Source of the DNA: Robbsia betulipollinis
Lineage (GTDB): Bacteria > Pseudomonadota > Gammaproteobacteria > Burkholderiales > Burkholderiaceae
Assembly (NCBI RefSeq): GCF_026624755.1
Contig: NZ_JAPMXC010000001.1
Coordinates: forward strand, 2,514,365-2,578,364
Reading direction: 5' to 3'
DNA: 64,000 nt
Under the pieces are notes generated by a model. It saw only the letters and a program-made list of their open reading frames with translations. It was not told the origin of the DNA and searched no databases. Position numbers and translations under genes: made by a program. Positions 27,266 to 35,890 of the stretch are shown here, piece by piece. Every line of letters begins with the position of its first letter. Position 1 is the first letter of the stretch.

Positions 27266-27296
27266 TTTTCCTTCCCATCGTGGGAAGGTATAGGAT
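27266..27296 (+). promoter_or_regulatory. copA promoter with CueR-type operator
   Basis: A perfect palindrome CCTTCCCA-TCG-TGGGAAGG occupies 27270-27288. It lies in the spacer between a -35-like TTTTCC (27266-27271) and a -10-like TAGGAT (27291-27296), giving the long 19-base spacer typical of MerR-family promoters that are activated by DNA untwisting. The palindrome matches the known CCTTCC-type CueR operator. copA begins about 60 bases downstream and cueR lies behind copA, so metal-induced autoregulated expression is expected. Confidence 0.85.
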
Positions 27297-27354
27297 GCAG
27301 GTATCGCGTGACATTTCACGCGGTGTGCGCACATCTCACCAGGAGCCATCGGCG

Positions 27355-29880
27355 ATGAACGCAGTTGAAGAAACTGCCTTGGCGGTGCCGCGTTCCGCTT
27401 TGCCGCGGGCGGCAAAGGACGACCTGTCCGACGACCTGTCCGACGACCTGCGCGACGTCGGGCAGGTCCGCGAACGCGAGGTCGACCTCGATATCGCCGG
27501 CATGAGTTGCGCGTCGTGCGCGGCGCGAATCGAGAAAGTCGTCTCGCGCGTGCCCGGCGTCGCCGCCGTGAGCGTCAACCTGGCCACCGAGCGGGCGCGC
27601 ATACACGCCAGCGCGGCCACCGATACGCTGATCGCCGCGATCGAACGGGCGGGCTTCGGCGCGCGCGCGATATCGGCTGCGGCGAACACGTCGCAAGAGG
27701 CGCCGGGTGCGGATGCAACGGATGCAACGGATGACGGTGCCGGTAGCGCGGATCGCGGCGCACCGACGCGTCTGTCCGGTTCCTGGCTGGCGAAAACGCG
27801 TCTGGCGGTGCGGCTCGGCGACGCCTGGCCAATCGTGCTGGGCGCGTTGCTCTCGCTGCCTCTGCTCGCGCCGATGCTTGCCGCGCCGTTCGGCGTCCAT
27901 GCGATGCTGCCGGGCATGTGGCAATGGGCGTTGGCCACGCCGGTGCAGTTCGGTCTGGGGTGGCGGTTCTACCGCTCCGGATGGGCCGCGGCGCGCGCCG
28001 GTAGCGGCAATATGGATCTGCTGGTCGCCCTGGGCACGAGCGCAAGTTACCTGCTGAGCGTCTACCTGCTGCTGCATGCGCCGGCGGGCATGACGCCGGA
28101 GCTCTATTTCGAGGCCTCGGCAGCGGTGATCACGCTCGTGCTGACGGGCAAATGGCTCGAACGCCGCGCCAGGCGCCGCACCACCGATGCGATCCGGGCG
28201 CTGCAACACCTGCGGCCCGTGACGGCCCGCGTGCTGCGCGACGGACGCGTGGACGCGGTGGGGATCGCCGAGGTGCGCGTCGGCGACATCGTGCGCATTG
28301 CGCCGGGAGAGCAGGTGCCGGTCGATGGCGTCGTGCATCATGGCGGCGGGGACATCGACGAGTCCCTGATCACCGGCGAGAGCGTGCCGGTGTTCAAGGC
28401 CGCGGGCGAGCGGGTCATGGGCGGATCGATCAACGGCGACGCCGCTCTCGACGTGCGCACGGTGGCGATCGGCGCGGACACGACGCTGGCGCGGATCATC
28501 CGCGCGGTCGAGGACGCACAGGCCGGCAAGGCGCCGGTCCAGCGCCTGGTGGACCGCGTGGCGGCGGTATTCGTTCCGGTCGTGCTCGGGATCGCGTTGC
28601 TGACCCTGGCGGGCTGGTGGCTGGCGGGTCTGGCACTGCCGCTCGCCATCATTCACGCGGTCTCGGTGCTGGTCATTGCCTGCCCGTGCGCGCTGGGGCT
28701 GGCGACACCCACCGCCATCATGGCGGGCACGGGCGTAGCGGCGCGGCACGGCATCCTGATCCGGGACGCCGCCACGCTCGAGACCGCGCACCGGGTCGAC
28801 CGGGTCGCCTTCGACAAGACCGGGACGCTGACCGTAGGGCGGCCGCGGCTGGTGGCGGTGGAGGGCGTGCCGGGGGGCGGGTTGGACGCCGCGACGCTGT
28901 TGCGGCATGTCGCGGCGATCCAGGCGGGCAGTTCGCATCCACTCGCGCGCGCGGTGCTCGCGCATGCGGCGCACCGGGACCCGGCGGCGTCCGGCGATTC
29001 GCGGCCTGCGGCGGGCGCGGCGCTGCCTGCCGCGACGCAGATCCGTGCCGTTCCGGGGCAAGGCATGCGCGCCCAAATCGACGGTACGCCCTGGTTTTTC
29101 GGCAATGCGGCGCTGATGCGCGAGGCGGGCGTCGATTGCACGCCCCTCGCCCGGATGGCGGCGCAACGCGAGGCGCAAGGGGAGACGGTGTCCTGGCTCG
29201 GCGGGAACCCCGCATCCGTCGCGGTGTCCTGCGCATCGGGTGCATCGGGTGCATCGGGTGCATCGGGTGCATCGGGTGCATCGGACGGTACCGCCGTACG
29301 ACTGCTCGGTTTTCTGAGTTTCGCGGACGCGCCCCGCCCGGGGCTGCGCGGGGCGATCGTGCGGCTGCAGGCGCAAGGCGTGAAGGTCGCGATGCTGACC
29401 GGCGACAACGCCGGCGCGGCCGCCCGGATCGCCGCGCAAGCGGGAATCGACACGGTTGCCGCGGGTCTGTTGCCGCAGCAGAAAGCCGACTGGCTGAGAC
29501 AGGCGCGCGCGCGCGGGGAGACCGTGGCGATGGTCGGCGACGGCATCAATGACGCGCCCGCTTTGGCTACCGCCGCGGTCGGCATCGCGATGTCGGGCGG
29601 CACCGACGTGGCCATGCAGGCTGCGGGGATGACGCTGATGGGTGACGATATCGGTCGTGTCGCCGACGCGCTCGATATCGCGCGGCGCTCCTACGCCAAG
29701 ATTCGGCAGAATCTCTTCTGGGCTTTTATCTTCAATGTGGTGGGCATTCCACTCGCCGCGCTGGGCTTCCTGAGTCCGGTGCTGGCCGGCGCGGCGATGG
29801 CGCTGAGCAGCGTGAGCGTCGTCGGCAATGCCTTGCTGCTGTCGCGGTGGCGGCCTGTCCCCCGCGTCACCGAACCGTGA
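27355..29880 (+). CDS. copA: Copper-translocating P1B-type ATPase
   Basis: Inner-membrane pump that exports Cu(I) using ATP. From the ATG at 27355 (AGGAG 9 bases upstream) it has 841 residues: an Asp-rich repetitive leader, one HMA domain with [14 protein letters not shown], eight hydrophobic helices with the CPC ion site ([14 protein letters not shown]), the TGES actuator loop (LITGESVPV), the phosphorylation site [12 protein letters not shown], and the hinge [15 protein letters not shown]. Two short in-frame tandem repeats are present, at 27418-27453 (Asp-Asp-Leu-Ser) and 29233-29286 (Ala-Ser-Gly, in the nucleotide-binding domain). cueR starts 8 bases after the stop. Confidence 0.96.
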   Translation: MNAVEETALAVPRSALPRAAKDDLSDDLSDDLRDVGQVREREVDLDIAGMSCASCAARIEKVVSRVPGVAAVSVNLATERARIHASAATDTLIAAIERAGFGARAISAAANTSQEAPGADATDATDDGAGSADRGAPTRLSGSWLAKTRLAVRLGDAWPIVLGALLSLPLLAPMLAAPFGVHAMLPGMWQWALATPVQFGLGWRFYRSGWAAARAGSGNMDLLVALGTSASYLLSVYLLLHAPAGMTPELYFEASAAVITLVLTGKWLERRARRRTTDAIRALQHLRPVTARVLRDGRVDAVGIAEVRVGDIVRIAPGEQVPVDGVVHHGGGDIDESLITGESVPVFKAAGERVMGGSINGDAALDVRTVAIGADTTLARIIRAVEDAQAGKAPVQRLVDRVAAVFVPVVLGIALLTLAGWWLAGLALPLAIIHAVSVLVIACPCALGLATPTAIMAGTGVAARHGILIRDAATLETAHRVDRVAFDKTGTLTVGRPRLVAVEGVPGGGLDAATLLRHVAAIQAGSSHPLARAVLAHAAHRDPAASGDSRPAAGAALPAATQIRAVPGQGMRAQIDGTPWFFGNAALMREAGVDCTPLARMAAQREAQGETVSWLGGNPASVAVSCASGASGASGASGASGASDGTAVRLLGFLSFADAPRPGLRGAIVRLQAQGVKVAMLTGDNAGAAARIAAQAGIDTVAAGLLPQQKADWLRQARARGETVAMVGDGINDAPALATAAVGIAMSGGTDVAMQAAGMTLMGDDIGRVADALDIARRSYAKIRQNLFWAFIFNVVGIPLAALGFLSPVLAGAAMALSSVSVVGNALLLSRWRPVPRVTEP
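29233..29286 (+). repeat. 9-bp tandem repeat, 5 units plus partial, inside copA
   Basis: GCATCGGGT is repeated five times without error (29233-29277) and followed by GCATCGGAC. It encodes Ala-Ser-Gly in frame and falls in a surface loop of the nucleotide-binding domain, shortly before the conserved [14 protein letters not shown] segment. Confidence 0.96.
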
Positions 29881-29888
29881 GAACCCGC

Positions 29889-30326
29889 ATGAATATCGGC
29901 GAAGCCGCGCGCCGCTCCGGCGTCAGCGCGAAGATGATCCGTTATTACGAAAGCATCGGCCTGCTCGCGCCCACCGCGCGCACGGACGCCGGCTACCGCG
30001 TCTATCGCGCGCAGGATCTGCATGCGCTGCGTTTCGTGCGACAGGCCCGCGACCTCGGTTTTTCGCTCGATGACATCCGGCGCCTGCTGGCGCTGTGGAA
30101 CGATCATGGGCGCAGCAGCGCCGATGTCAAGGCGATCGCGTTGCAGCATGTCGCCGACCTCGACCGCCGGATCGCCGAACTGGCGGCGATGCGCGCGACC
30201 CTGCATCATCTGGCGCAGGCCTGTCAGGGGAACGACCGGCCGGATTGCCCCATTCTCGACGGACTCGGGCAGGGCGCCACGGCACCGGGCTGCGCCGCCG
30301 CAGCGGGACACGTGACGGCGGCATGA
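29889..30326 (+). CDS. cueR: Copper-responsive MerR-family regulator CueR
   Basis: Activator of copper export genes. The 145-residue protein has the MerR winged helix ([20 protein letters not shown]) and a dimerisation helix. The Cu(I) loop has C112 and C120 separated by seven residues (CQGNDRPDC), exactly the CueR spacing. It starts 8 bases after copA and is probably cotranscribed, giving feedback through the operator before copA. The C-terminal His/Ala tail is short. Confidence 0.94.
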   Translation: MNIGEAARRSGVSAKMIRYYESIGLLAPTARTDAGYRVYRAQDLHALRFVRQARDLGFSLDDIRRLLALWNDHGRSSADVKAIALQHVADLDRRIAELAAMRATLHHLAQACQGNDRPDCPILDGLGQGATAPGCAAAAGHVTAA

Positions 30327-30394
30327 CGTCGGCCGCCATGGCGATGCGGGTCGTGATGCGGGTCCTGCCGTCGGAACGCCGCCACCCGGATCGA

Positions 30395-31144
30395 TCAGGC
30401 GGGAAAGGCCTTATCGATGGCGTCCAGCATGGACCACAAGATGTCCAGTTTGAACTGCAGGATGTCCAGCGCGCGCCGCTGCTGTTCCCGTGTCTTGAAA
30501 TAATCCAGTGTCACTTCCAGGCCATGCTCCACATCGCGTTGTGCGAGAGACACGCGTGAGCGGAAGTAATGCAGGCCTTCGGGCTGTATCCAGGGATAGT
30601 GTTCGGGCCAGCTGGCGAGCCGTTGCCGGTGAATGTCCGTCGCGAAAAGCTCCGTCAGCGACGAGCACACGGACTCCTGCCAGGGTGCACGTCGGGCGAA
30701 GTTCACGTAGGCATCCACGGCGAATTTGACGCCCGGCGCGACATGTTGCATCGATAGCAGCTCCGCACGCGGCAAGCCGACGGCGTCGCCAAGCCGGGCC
30801 CAGCTTTCGATGCCGCCTTCGTTATCGCCGTACCCATCGTGATCGAGGATCCGCAACACCCAGCGGCGCCGCACCTCCCGATCCGGACAATTCGACAGGA
30901 CCGCCGCATCCTTCAGCGGAATGTTGACCTGATAGTAAAAACGGCAGGCAACCCAGCCCCGAATCTGTTCCGGGGAGCACTGGCCCTGGTTCATCTTGAC
31001 GTGGAAGGGGTGGTGCACGTGATATGCGCTGCCTTTCAGACGCAATTGCGCTTCGAATTCTTCGCGTGTCCAGGGAAGCGCTGCGTCGGACGGCGGGGTG
31101 CCTGCCCCGTGGGACGGCACGGCGGAAGTCTGCAGATCGGCCAA
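30395..31144 (-). CDS. pqqC: Pyrroloquinoline-quinone synthase PqqC
   Basis: Cofactor-less oxidase that performs the last step of PQQ synthesis, ring closure and eight-electron oxidation. The protein has 249 residues with the family core: [50 protein letters not shown] and the C-terminal [11 protein letters not shown]. The active-site His/Arg/Tyr-rich helices are all present. It is the last gene of this pqq cluster, 43 bases after pqqE, instead of its usual place between pqqB and pqqD. Confidence 0.96.
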   Translation of the reverse strand: MADLQTSAVPSHGAGTPPSDAALPWTREEFEAQLRLKGSAYHVHHPFHVKMNQGQCSPEQIRGWVACRFYYQVNIPLKDAAVLSNCPDREVRRRWVLRILDHDGYGDNEGGIESWARLGDAVGLPRAELLSMQHVAPGVKFAVDAYVNFARRAPWQESVCSSLTELFATDIHRQRLASWPEHYPWIQPEGLHYFRSRVSLAQRDVEHGLEVTLDYFKTREQQRRALDILQFKLDILWSMLDAIDKAFPA

Positions 31145-31187
31145 TTTTTACCTCCTATCCGAATGGAAGGAACTACCGGTGGGGGAC

Positions 31188-32330
31188 TCAGTGGCTTGCC
31201 TTCGCGGACAGCGCCAAGGAGTTTTTGTCATTTCGAAACGTGATGGGCTGCTCGGTACGGTCGCGCATCGCGGCGGCGGTGATCACCTGAATGACCTTCT
31301 CGTGGTTCGACGATTTGTCGCAGACCGGATCCGCATTGGCCGCATCGCCGGTCAGCAGGTAGGCCTGGCAGCGGCAGCCGCCCAGATCGAGATGTTTTTC
31401 ATCGCAACTCCGGCAGGGTTCCTTCATCCAGTCCAGGCCACGGAAGCGATTGAAAGCGGCGCTGTCGTGCCAGATGTCGCGCAACGTGTGCTCGAGAACG
31501 CTCGGAAAGTGCAAACCCGGTATCGACCGCGCCGTATGGCAAGGCAGGGCGGCGCCGTCCGGCGCGATGCCCAGGAACACCGCACCCCAACCGTTCATGC
31601 AGCGTTTGGGCCGGTTTTCGAAATAGTCCGGCACAACGAAATAAATTTTGCAGCGCTCGCCGATGGTCTCGCGATAACGGTTGACGACGGCCTCCGCTTC
31701 CTGCAACTGCGCGGCCGTCGGCATGAGTTGCGCCTGGTTCGCGCGTGCCCAGCCGTAGTACTGCGTGTTGGCCAGTTCAAGGTATTCCGCGCCCATCGCC
31801 AATGCCATATCGATGATCTTGTCCACATGCGGCAGGTTGTAGCGATGCAGGACGCAGTTCATCACCATGGGGAAACCATGGGCCTTGATCGCGGACGCGA
31901 CACGTTTTTTCAGATCGAATGTCTTGGTGTTGCTGAGAAAGTCGTTCAGTTCCCGCGTCGAATCCTGGAACGAGAGCTGGATGTGATCCAGACCGGCGGT
32001 TTTCAACGCCGTGAGGCGCTCTTCATTCAGGCCAATTCCGGAGGTGATCAGGTTCGTATAAAAGCCCAGACGTCGGGCCTCCGCGACGAGCTCCTCCAGG
32101 TCGTCCCGGAGCAAGGGCTCCCCGCCGGAAAACCCGAGCTGCGCGGCGCCCAGGGCGCGCCCCTGACGCAGCACGTCGACCCATTGCGCGGTGCTCAACT
32201 CGTTGGGATGCCTTGCGTAATCCACGGGATTCGAGCAGAACGCACAGTGCAGGGGGCAGCGGTAGGTGAGTTCGGCCAGCAACCAAAGCGGCGGCGATAG
32301 AGCGCCGTCGGCCTCTGCGGAAAAGGTCAT
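31188..32330 (-). CDS. pqqE: PqqA peptide cyclase PqqE (radical SAM)
   Basis: Radical SAM enzyme that cross-links Glu16 and Tyr20 of PqqA, working with PqqD. It has 380 residues. The SAM cluster motif is C25/C29/C32 (CPLHCAFC), and the C-terminal SPASM domain carries further cluster cysteines (CRSCDEKHLDLGGCRC). The ATG at 32330 lies 4 bases after the pqqD stop and has TGAGG before it; an ATG at 32369 would overlap pqqD and add a non-conserved leader. Normal length for the family. Confidence 0.96.
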   Translation of the reverse strand: MTFSAEADGALSPPLWLLAELTYRCPLHCAFCSNPVDYARHPNELSTAQWVDVLRQGRALGAAQLGFSGGEPLLRDDLEELVAEARRLGFYTNLITSGIGLNEERLTALKTAGLDHIQLSFQDSTRELNDFLSNTKTFDLKKRVASAIKAHGFPMVMNCVLHRYNLPHVDKIIDMALAMGAEYLELANTQYYGWARANQAQLMPTAAQLQEAEAVVNRYRETIGERCKIYFVVPDYFENRPKRCMNGWGAVFLGIAPDGAALPCHTARSIPGLHFPSVLEHTLRDIWHDSAAFNRFRGLDWMKEPCRSCDEKHLDLGGCRCQAYLLTGDAANADPVCDKSSNHEKVIQVITAAAMRDRTEQPITFRNDKNSLALSAKASH

Positions 32331-32334
32331 GGCC

Positions 32335-32607
32335 TCACTCCAGCCAGCCACGCCGCTGCGCTTCGCCAATGAATCCCCGCACTTCGTCGCCCAGGTTCTC
32401 CGTGTTGAAGGCAGCCTCGATGTCTTCGACGATCTTCGCGAGATCGCGCGTGCCGTCGCAGCGCTTCAGGATTTCGGCGGAACTGAGGTTGAGCTTGACC
32501 ATGCCTTCCGGATAAAGCAGCACGTGGGCGTTTTGCGCGGGTTCCCACTGCAGCCGGAAGCGGGGCTTGAGTTGCAGGTGGGGGGAAGCAGGGGAGGCCG
32601 GGTTCAT
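32335..32607 (-). CDS. pqqD: PqqA-binding chaperone PqqD
   Basis: Small RiPP recognition protein (90 residues) that binds the PqqA peptide and presents it to PqqE. The conserved parts are LKPRFRLQWEPAQNAHVLLY, EGMVKLNLSSAEILKRCDG and the winged-helix end. The ATG at 32607 is chosen because the in-frame sequence upstream is antisense to the pqqB end and not PqqD-like. It is followed immediately by pqqE; pqqB ends 76 bases upstream of its start. Confidence 0.95.
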   Translation of the reverse strand: MNPASPASPHLQLKPRFRLQWEPAQNAHVLLYPEGMVKLNLSSAEILKRCDGTRDLAKIVEDIEAAFNTENLGDEVRGFIGEAQRRGWLE

Positions 32608-32683
32608 AGTGGGAGGCGGCTTATCAAGGGGAAAACAGGCGAGGGAAGGACACGTCAGGAACAGTGGCCGGCGCGGCAGGCCG

Positions 32684-33604
32684 TCATAGCTGGAATTCCA
32701 TGCCGTCGTGGGCGACTTCGATGCCGTGCGTCTGCAGCATGCGGCGCTGCGCACCGTCCTCGATCAGAATGGGATTGGTGTTGTTGATGTGAATCAGCAC
32801 CTTGCGGCTGTCGCGGCGTGGCAGTGCGTCCAGGAGATCGATCATTCCCCCCTTCCCCGATTGCGCCAGGTGCCCCATGTCCAGCGCCGTCTTTTTGGAG
32901 AAGCCAAGATCGATCATCTCGGTTTGGGTCCAGAAGGTGCCATCCACCAGCAAGAGATCCGCGCCGTGCATGATTTCGATGACGCGCGCGTCGGCGTGAC
33001 CCAGGCCCGGTGCGTAGAAGGCGGATTTTCCGGTTGCACGATTTTCCATCAACAGGCCGATATTGTCGCCCGGGACGGGCGCTTCGCGGTGTGGCGAGTA
33101 GGGCGGCGCCTTGCTCGACAACGGTACCGCCGTGATGTCCACCTCGACCAATGGGGCGGGCGCGATCTTGCTGCCGTCGATGGGAAGCGGCGAATGCATC
33201 ATGCCGCAGTAGTGCTCGAACATGCGGCCGATCGGGAAACCGGAATTCAGGTCGTTCCAGACCGGTTCCGTGCTGTGGACATGCAGGGGGCCAGCGTTTT
33301 CGCGCAGCATCAGCAGACCCGTCACGTGATCGATCTGCGAGTCCATCAACAATACGGCGGCGATGCCCGTATCGCGCGTTTGCCGGGCGGGTTGCAACGC
33401 GGGGAACGCGGCGATCTGGGAGAGTATGTCGGGCGAAGCGTTGATGAGCAGCCAGTCGTTCCCGTTCGTGCTGACCGCGATCGAAGACTGGGTGCGCGTT
33501 CTGGCGTTCACGGTGCCTTGTCTGACACCCGCACAATTGCGGCAATTACAGTTCCACTGAGGGAATCCGCCGCCTGCGGCCGACCCCAATACCCGTAGTC
33601 TCAT
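32684..33604 (-). CDS. pqqB: PQQ biosynthesis protein PqqB
   Basis: Metallo-beta-lactamase-fold protein of 306 residues, considered an iron-dependent hydroxylase acting on the tyrosine-derived intermediate. The N-terminus GSAAGGGFPQWNCNCRNC with clustered cysteines, the SQIDHVTGLLMLRE metal-site segment and the C-terminal LIHINNTNPIL are family signatures. It follows pqqA after 107 bases that contain a strong hairpin. The start is fixed by the conserved MRLRVLGSAAGGGFPQWN. Confidence 0.96.
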   Translation of the reverse strand: MRLRVLGSAAGGGFPQWNCNCRNCAGVRQGTVNARTRTQSSIAVSTNGNDWLLINASPDILSQIAAFPALQPARQTRDTGIAAVLLMDSQIDHVTGLLMLRENAGPLHVHSTEPVWNDLNSGFPIGRMFEHYCGMMHSPLPIDGSKIAPAPLVEVDITAVPLSSKAPPYSPHREAPVPGDNIGLLMENRATGKSAFYAPGLGHADARVIEIMHGADLLLVDGTFWTQTEMIDLGFSKKTALDMGHLAQSGKGGMIDLLDALPRRDSRKVLIHINNTNPILIEDGAQRRMLQTHGIEVAHDGMEFQL

Positions 33605-33681
33605 GACAGATCCACCAGGGAGGGAGACGCTTGAAGGTCAGGCACGCGTTGCCGTCGTCGCAACGCATCCCGAAAATAAGT

Positions 33682-33704
33682 GGCGGCCGCGTGGTGCGGC
33701 CGCC
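33682..33704 (-). terminator. Strong hairpin between pqqA and pqqB (possible attenuator)
   Basis: Perfect inverted repeat GGCGGCCGC-(5)-GCGGCCGCC immediately after the pqqA stop. On the transcribed strand it is followed by ACTTATTTTC, a weak U-rich tract. A partial terminator or RNA-stabilising hairpin here would make pqqA transcript more abundant than the enzyme genes, as is needed when PqqA is a consumed substrate. Confidence 0.7.
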
Positions 33705-33711
33705 GGGAACA

Positions 33712-33786
33712 TCATCGCGTGAAAACGTACATCGTGATTTCAAAGCCCAAACGCATATCGACAAAACTCGGCGTGACCCATTGCAT
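33712..33786 (-). CDS. pqqA: PQQ precursor peptide PqqA
   Basis: A 24-residue peptide that is the substrate from which PQQ is built. It has the pattern PxFxDxRxGFExTxY, with Glu16 and Tyr20 in the invariant EITMY spacing that PqqE cross-links. An AGGAGG ribosome-binding site lies just before the ATG at 33786. It is the first gene of the cluster, followed by the hairpin and pqqB. Longer in-frame readings upstream are not expected to be translated. Confidence 0.96.
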   Translation of the reverse strand: MQWVTPSFVDMRLGFEITMYVFTR

Positions 33787-34038
33787 ATGACCTCCTCGTC
33801 CAGCGAAAAAGAACGAACGGATTGGTGAAACCCGTCGCCGTGAAAAGCGCCGCTTCCAGCGCCCCCTGTGACGTCGCAAGCGTCGTACCCGAAAGGGAAA
33901 TGAAAACGCATCGGCAGTTTCTGTCGCCGGGCACATGACGTGCGCATACGTCGAGGCTCGCTCGACAGCGACAATGTGTCACATGGTTGCCAGCACCTCG
34001 ATTCGCCATACGGTCAACGCCCAAGAAAGGATTCGCGC

Positions 34039-34482
34039 ATGACACCCACCCGTCTCAGATACAGGTCAAGACCCGCCACGGCGATCTTCGATCTGCTGAA
34101 TCCCATCCCCTATGGATTTTTCGTAGGGACACTGATCTTCGATCTTATCTACACAGCCAACGCCGATGTACTGTGGGCAAAGGGCGCGGCGTGGCTTGTC
34201 ACGATCGGTCTCTTTTTCGCGATCATTCCGCGTTTCATCAATCTTGCGCATGTATGGTTCGCCCCCCGTGGCGCCGTGGGTCCGGCCGAGAGAATCGATT
34301 TCTGGTTCAATTTACTGGGCATAGTGGCAGCCATCCTCAACGCGTTCGTGCATAGTCGGGATGCCTACGGGATCGTTCCGGAAAACGTCATCCTTTCTGT
34401 TCTTACGGTGGTTCTGATCGGACTCGGACATATCGTGCTCGCGTTCAATAAATTCGGTTTCAAGGAGGGCGTTCGTGAATAA
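34039..34482 (+). CDS. DUF2231 family membrane protein
   Basis: Integral membrane protein of 147 residues with four hydrophobic helices (GFFVGTLIFDLIYTA, AAWLVTIGLFFAIIP, FWFNLLGIVAAILNAFVHSR, VILSVLTVVLIGLGHIVLA). It matches the DUF2231 pattern; the biochemical function is unknown. The last 8 bases overlap the GTG start of the PQQ dehydrogenase, so the two are translationally coupled. A role as membrane partner or electron acceptor for that lipoprotein is inferred from this coupling. The ATG at 34039 is chosen because sequence before it is not membrane-like. Confidence 0.85.
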   Translation: MTPTRLRYRSRPATAIFDLLNPIPYGFFVGTLIFDLIYTANADVLWAKGAAWLVTIGLFFAIIPRFINLAHVWFAPRGAVGPAERIDFWFNLLGIVAAILNAFVHSRDAYGIVPENVILSVLTVVLIGLGHIVLAFNKFGFKEGVRE

Positions 34483-35794
34483 GCCGATCAAGCCGACATT
34501 CCGTGTCGCGCTCGCAGTCGCCCTCGTGGCATCGATCACCGGGTGCAACGAGCACGCCAGTTACGACCCTTCCCAGCAATCGGGATCCAACCCGCCCTTG
34601 CCCAACGCGAAAAGCTTCTTCACCCCGCCGATGCAGGTGCCCAAACGTGTCGGCTGGCTGAATGGCGCGACGCCGAAGGTGGCGGACGGGCTGAAAATCC
34701 AGTCGATCGCTTCCGGGCTGATGCATCCGCGGCAGGTTTATGCCTTGCCCAACGGCGATATTTTGGTGGCGGAATCCAATAGCCCGGGCGCGGAGCCGCT
34801 CACCTCTCCGAAGCAGGCCATCGCGGGTCTGGTCTCGAGCCGTTCGGGCAAGAGCGCGAAAGGCGCCAATCGGATTACGTTGCTGCGCAAGCGAGCGGAC
34901 GGCACGGGCGAATGGGAAAGACATGTGTTCATCGACCATCTGCATTCGCCGTTCGGCATGCAACTGGTGGGCGACACGCTCTATGTGGCGGACACGGATG
35001 CAATCCTGAAATTTCCGTACAAGACGGGCGAGACGGCCATACAGGGGCCCGGTGTCGAACTCGCCGACCTGCCGGACCGGATCAACCACCATTGGACCAA
35101 GGCCCTGCTCGCCAGCCCGGACGGCAAGAAGCTGTACGTGGGCGTCGGATCGAACAGCAACATCACGGAAAACGGGCTCGATGTCGAGTACCGGCGCGCC
35201 AACGTGCTGGAAGTGGATATCGTGACGGGCGCCAGTCGCATCTACGCGGCCGGCATACGCAATCCTACGGGGCTGCAATGGGAGCCGAAAACCGGCAAGC
35301 TCTGGGCGGTCGCGAACGAGCGTGACGAAATCGGCGCGGATCTCGTCCCCGACTATCTGACCTCGGTGCAGGATGGCGGGTTTTACGGCTGGCCGTACAG
35401 CTATTACGGGCAGCACGTCGACACGCGGGTCAAGCCGCAGCGCCCCGATCTGGTCGCGAAGGCCATCAAGCCCGATTATGCGATCGGTTCTCACGTCGCC
35501 CCGCTGGGCGTGCTGTTCTATACGGGCACCAATCTGCCGGCGCAGTATCGTGGGGGCGCATTCATCGGCGAGCACGGCAGTTGGGACCGGTCGCCGCTCA
35601 GCGGTTACGCGGTCACGTATGTCGCCTTCGAGAATGGCCGGCCGGTCGGCCCGCCGAAGCCTGTGGTCACGGGCTTCGCTTCCGCCGACGAAAAATCGCT
35701 GTATGGCGCACCGGTCGGCCTGGCGCAGGATCCGGACGGTGCGCTCATCATCGCCGACGATGTCGGCAATACCGTCTGGCGCGTGACGAAGTAG
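34475..35794 (+). CDS. PQQ-dependent sugar (sorbosone-type) dehydrogenase, lipoprotein
   Basis: Six-bladed propeller dehydrogenase of 439 residues, related to soluble aldose and sorbosone dehydrogenases that oxidise sugars with PQQ in the periplasm. The start is GTG at 34475 with AAGGAGGG before it. The N-terminus is a lipoprotein signal with lipobox ITGC (C24), so it should be anchored to a membrane on the periplasmic side. Propeller signatures: GLMHPRQVYALPNGDILVAE, the acidic IGADLVPDYLTSVQDGGFYG and FIGEHGSWDRSPLSGY. It lies next to the PQQ genes but on the other strand. Substrate is unknown. Confidence 0.9.
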   Translation: MNKPIKPTFRVALAVALVASITGCNEHASYDPSQQSGSNPPLPNAKSFFTPPMQVPKRVGWLNGATPKVADGLKIQSIASGLMHPRQVYALPNGDILVAESNSPGAEPLTSPKQAIAGLVSSRSGKSAKGANRITLLRKRADGTGEWERHVFIDHLHSPFGMQLVGDTLYVADTDAILKFPYKTGETAIQGPGVELADLPDRINHHWTKALLASPDGKKLYVGVGSNSNITENGLDVEYRRANVLEVDIVTGASRIYAAGIRNPTGLQWEPKTGKLWAVANERDEIGADLVPDYLTSVQDGGFYGWPYSYYGQHVDTRVKPQRPDLVAKAIKPDYAIGSHVAPLGVLFYTGTNLPAQYRGGAFIGEHGSWDRSPLSGYAVTYVAFENGRPVGPPKPVVTGFASADEKSLYGAPVGLAQDPDGALIIADDVGNTVWRVTK

Positions 35795-35847
35795 GGTGCG
35801 GGTGGGGGCCGCCGCCGCTGCGTCGGCCCCGAACGGAAATCATGGCG

Positions 35848-35890
35848 AAAAGACCCCGTCGGAATCACGACTCCGAGGCGCCACGGGGTC
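35848..35890 (-). terminator. Rho-independent terminator after rlmJ
   Basis: Stem GACCCCGT/ACGGGGTC at 35852-35890 with an inner CGGA/TCCG stem. On the minus strand it is followed by TTTT (35848-35851). It overlaps the rlmJ stop codon and lies between convergent genes, so it may also block transcripts from the dehydrogenase side. Confidence 0.75.

Noticed and set aside
27214-27354. Longer CopA N-terminus starting at 27214
   Set aside because: It would translate the CueR operator and promoter; the ATG at 27355 has an AGGAG site.
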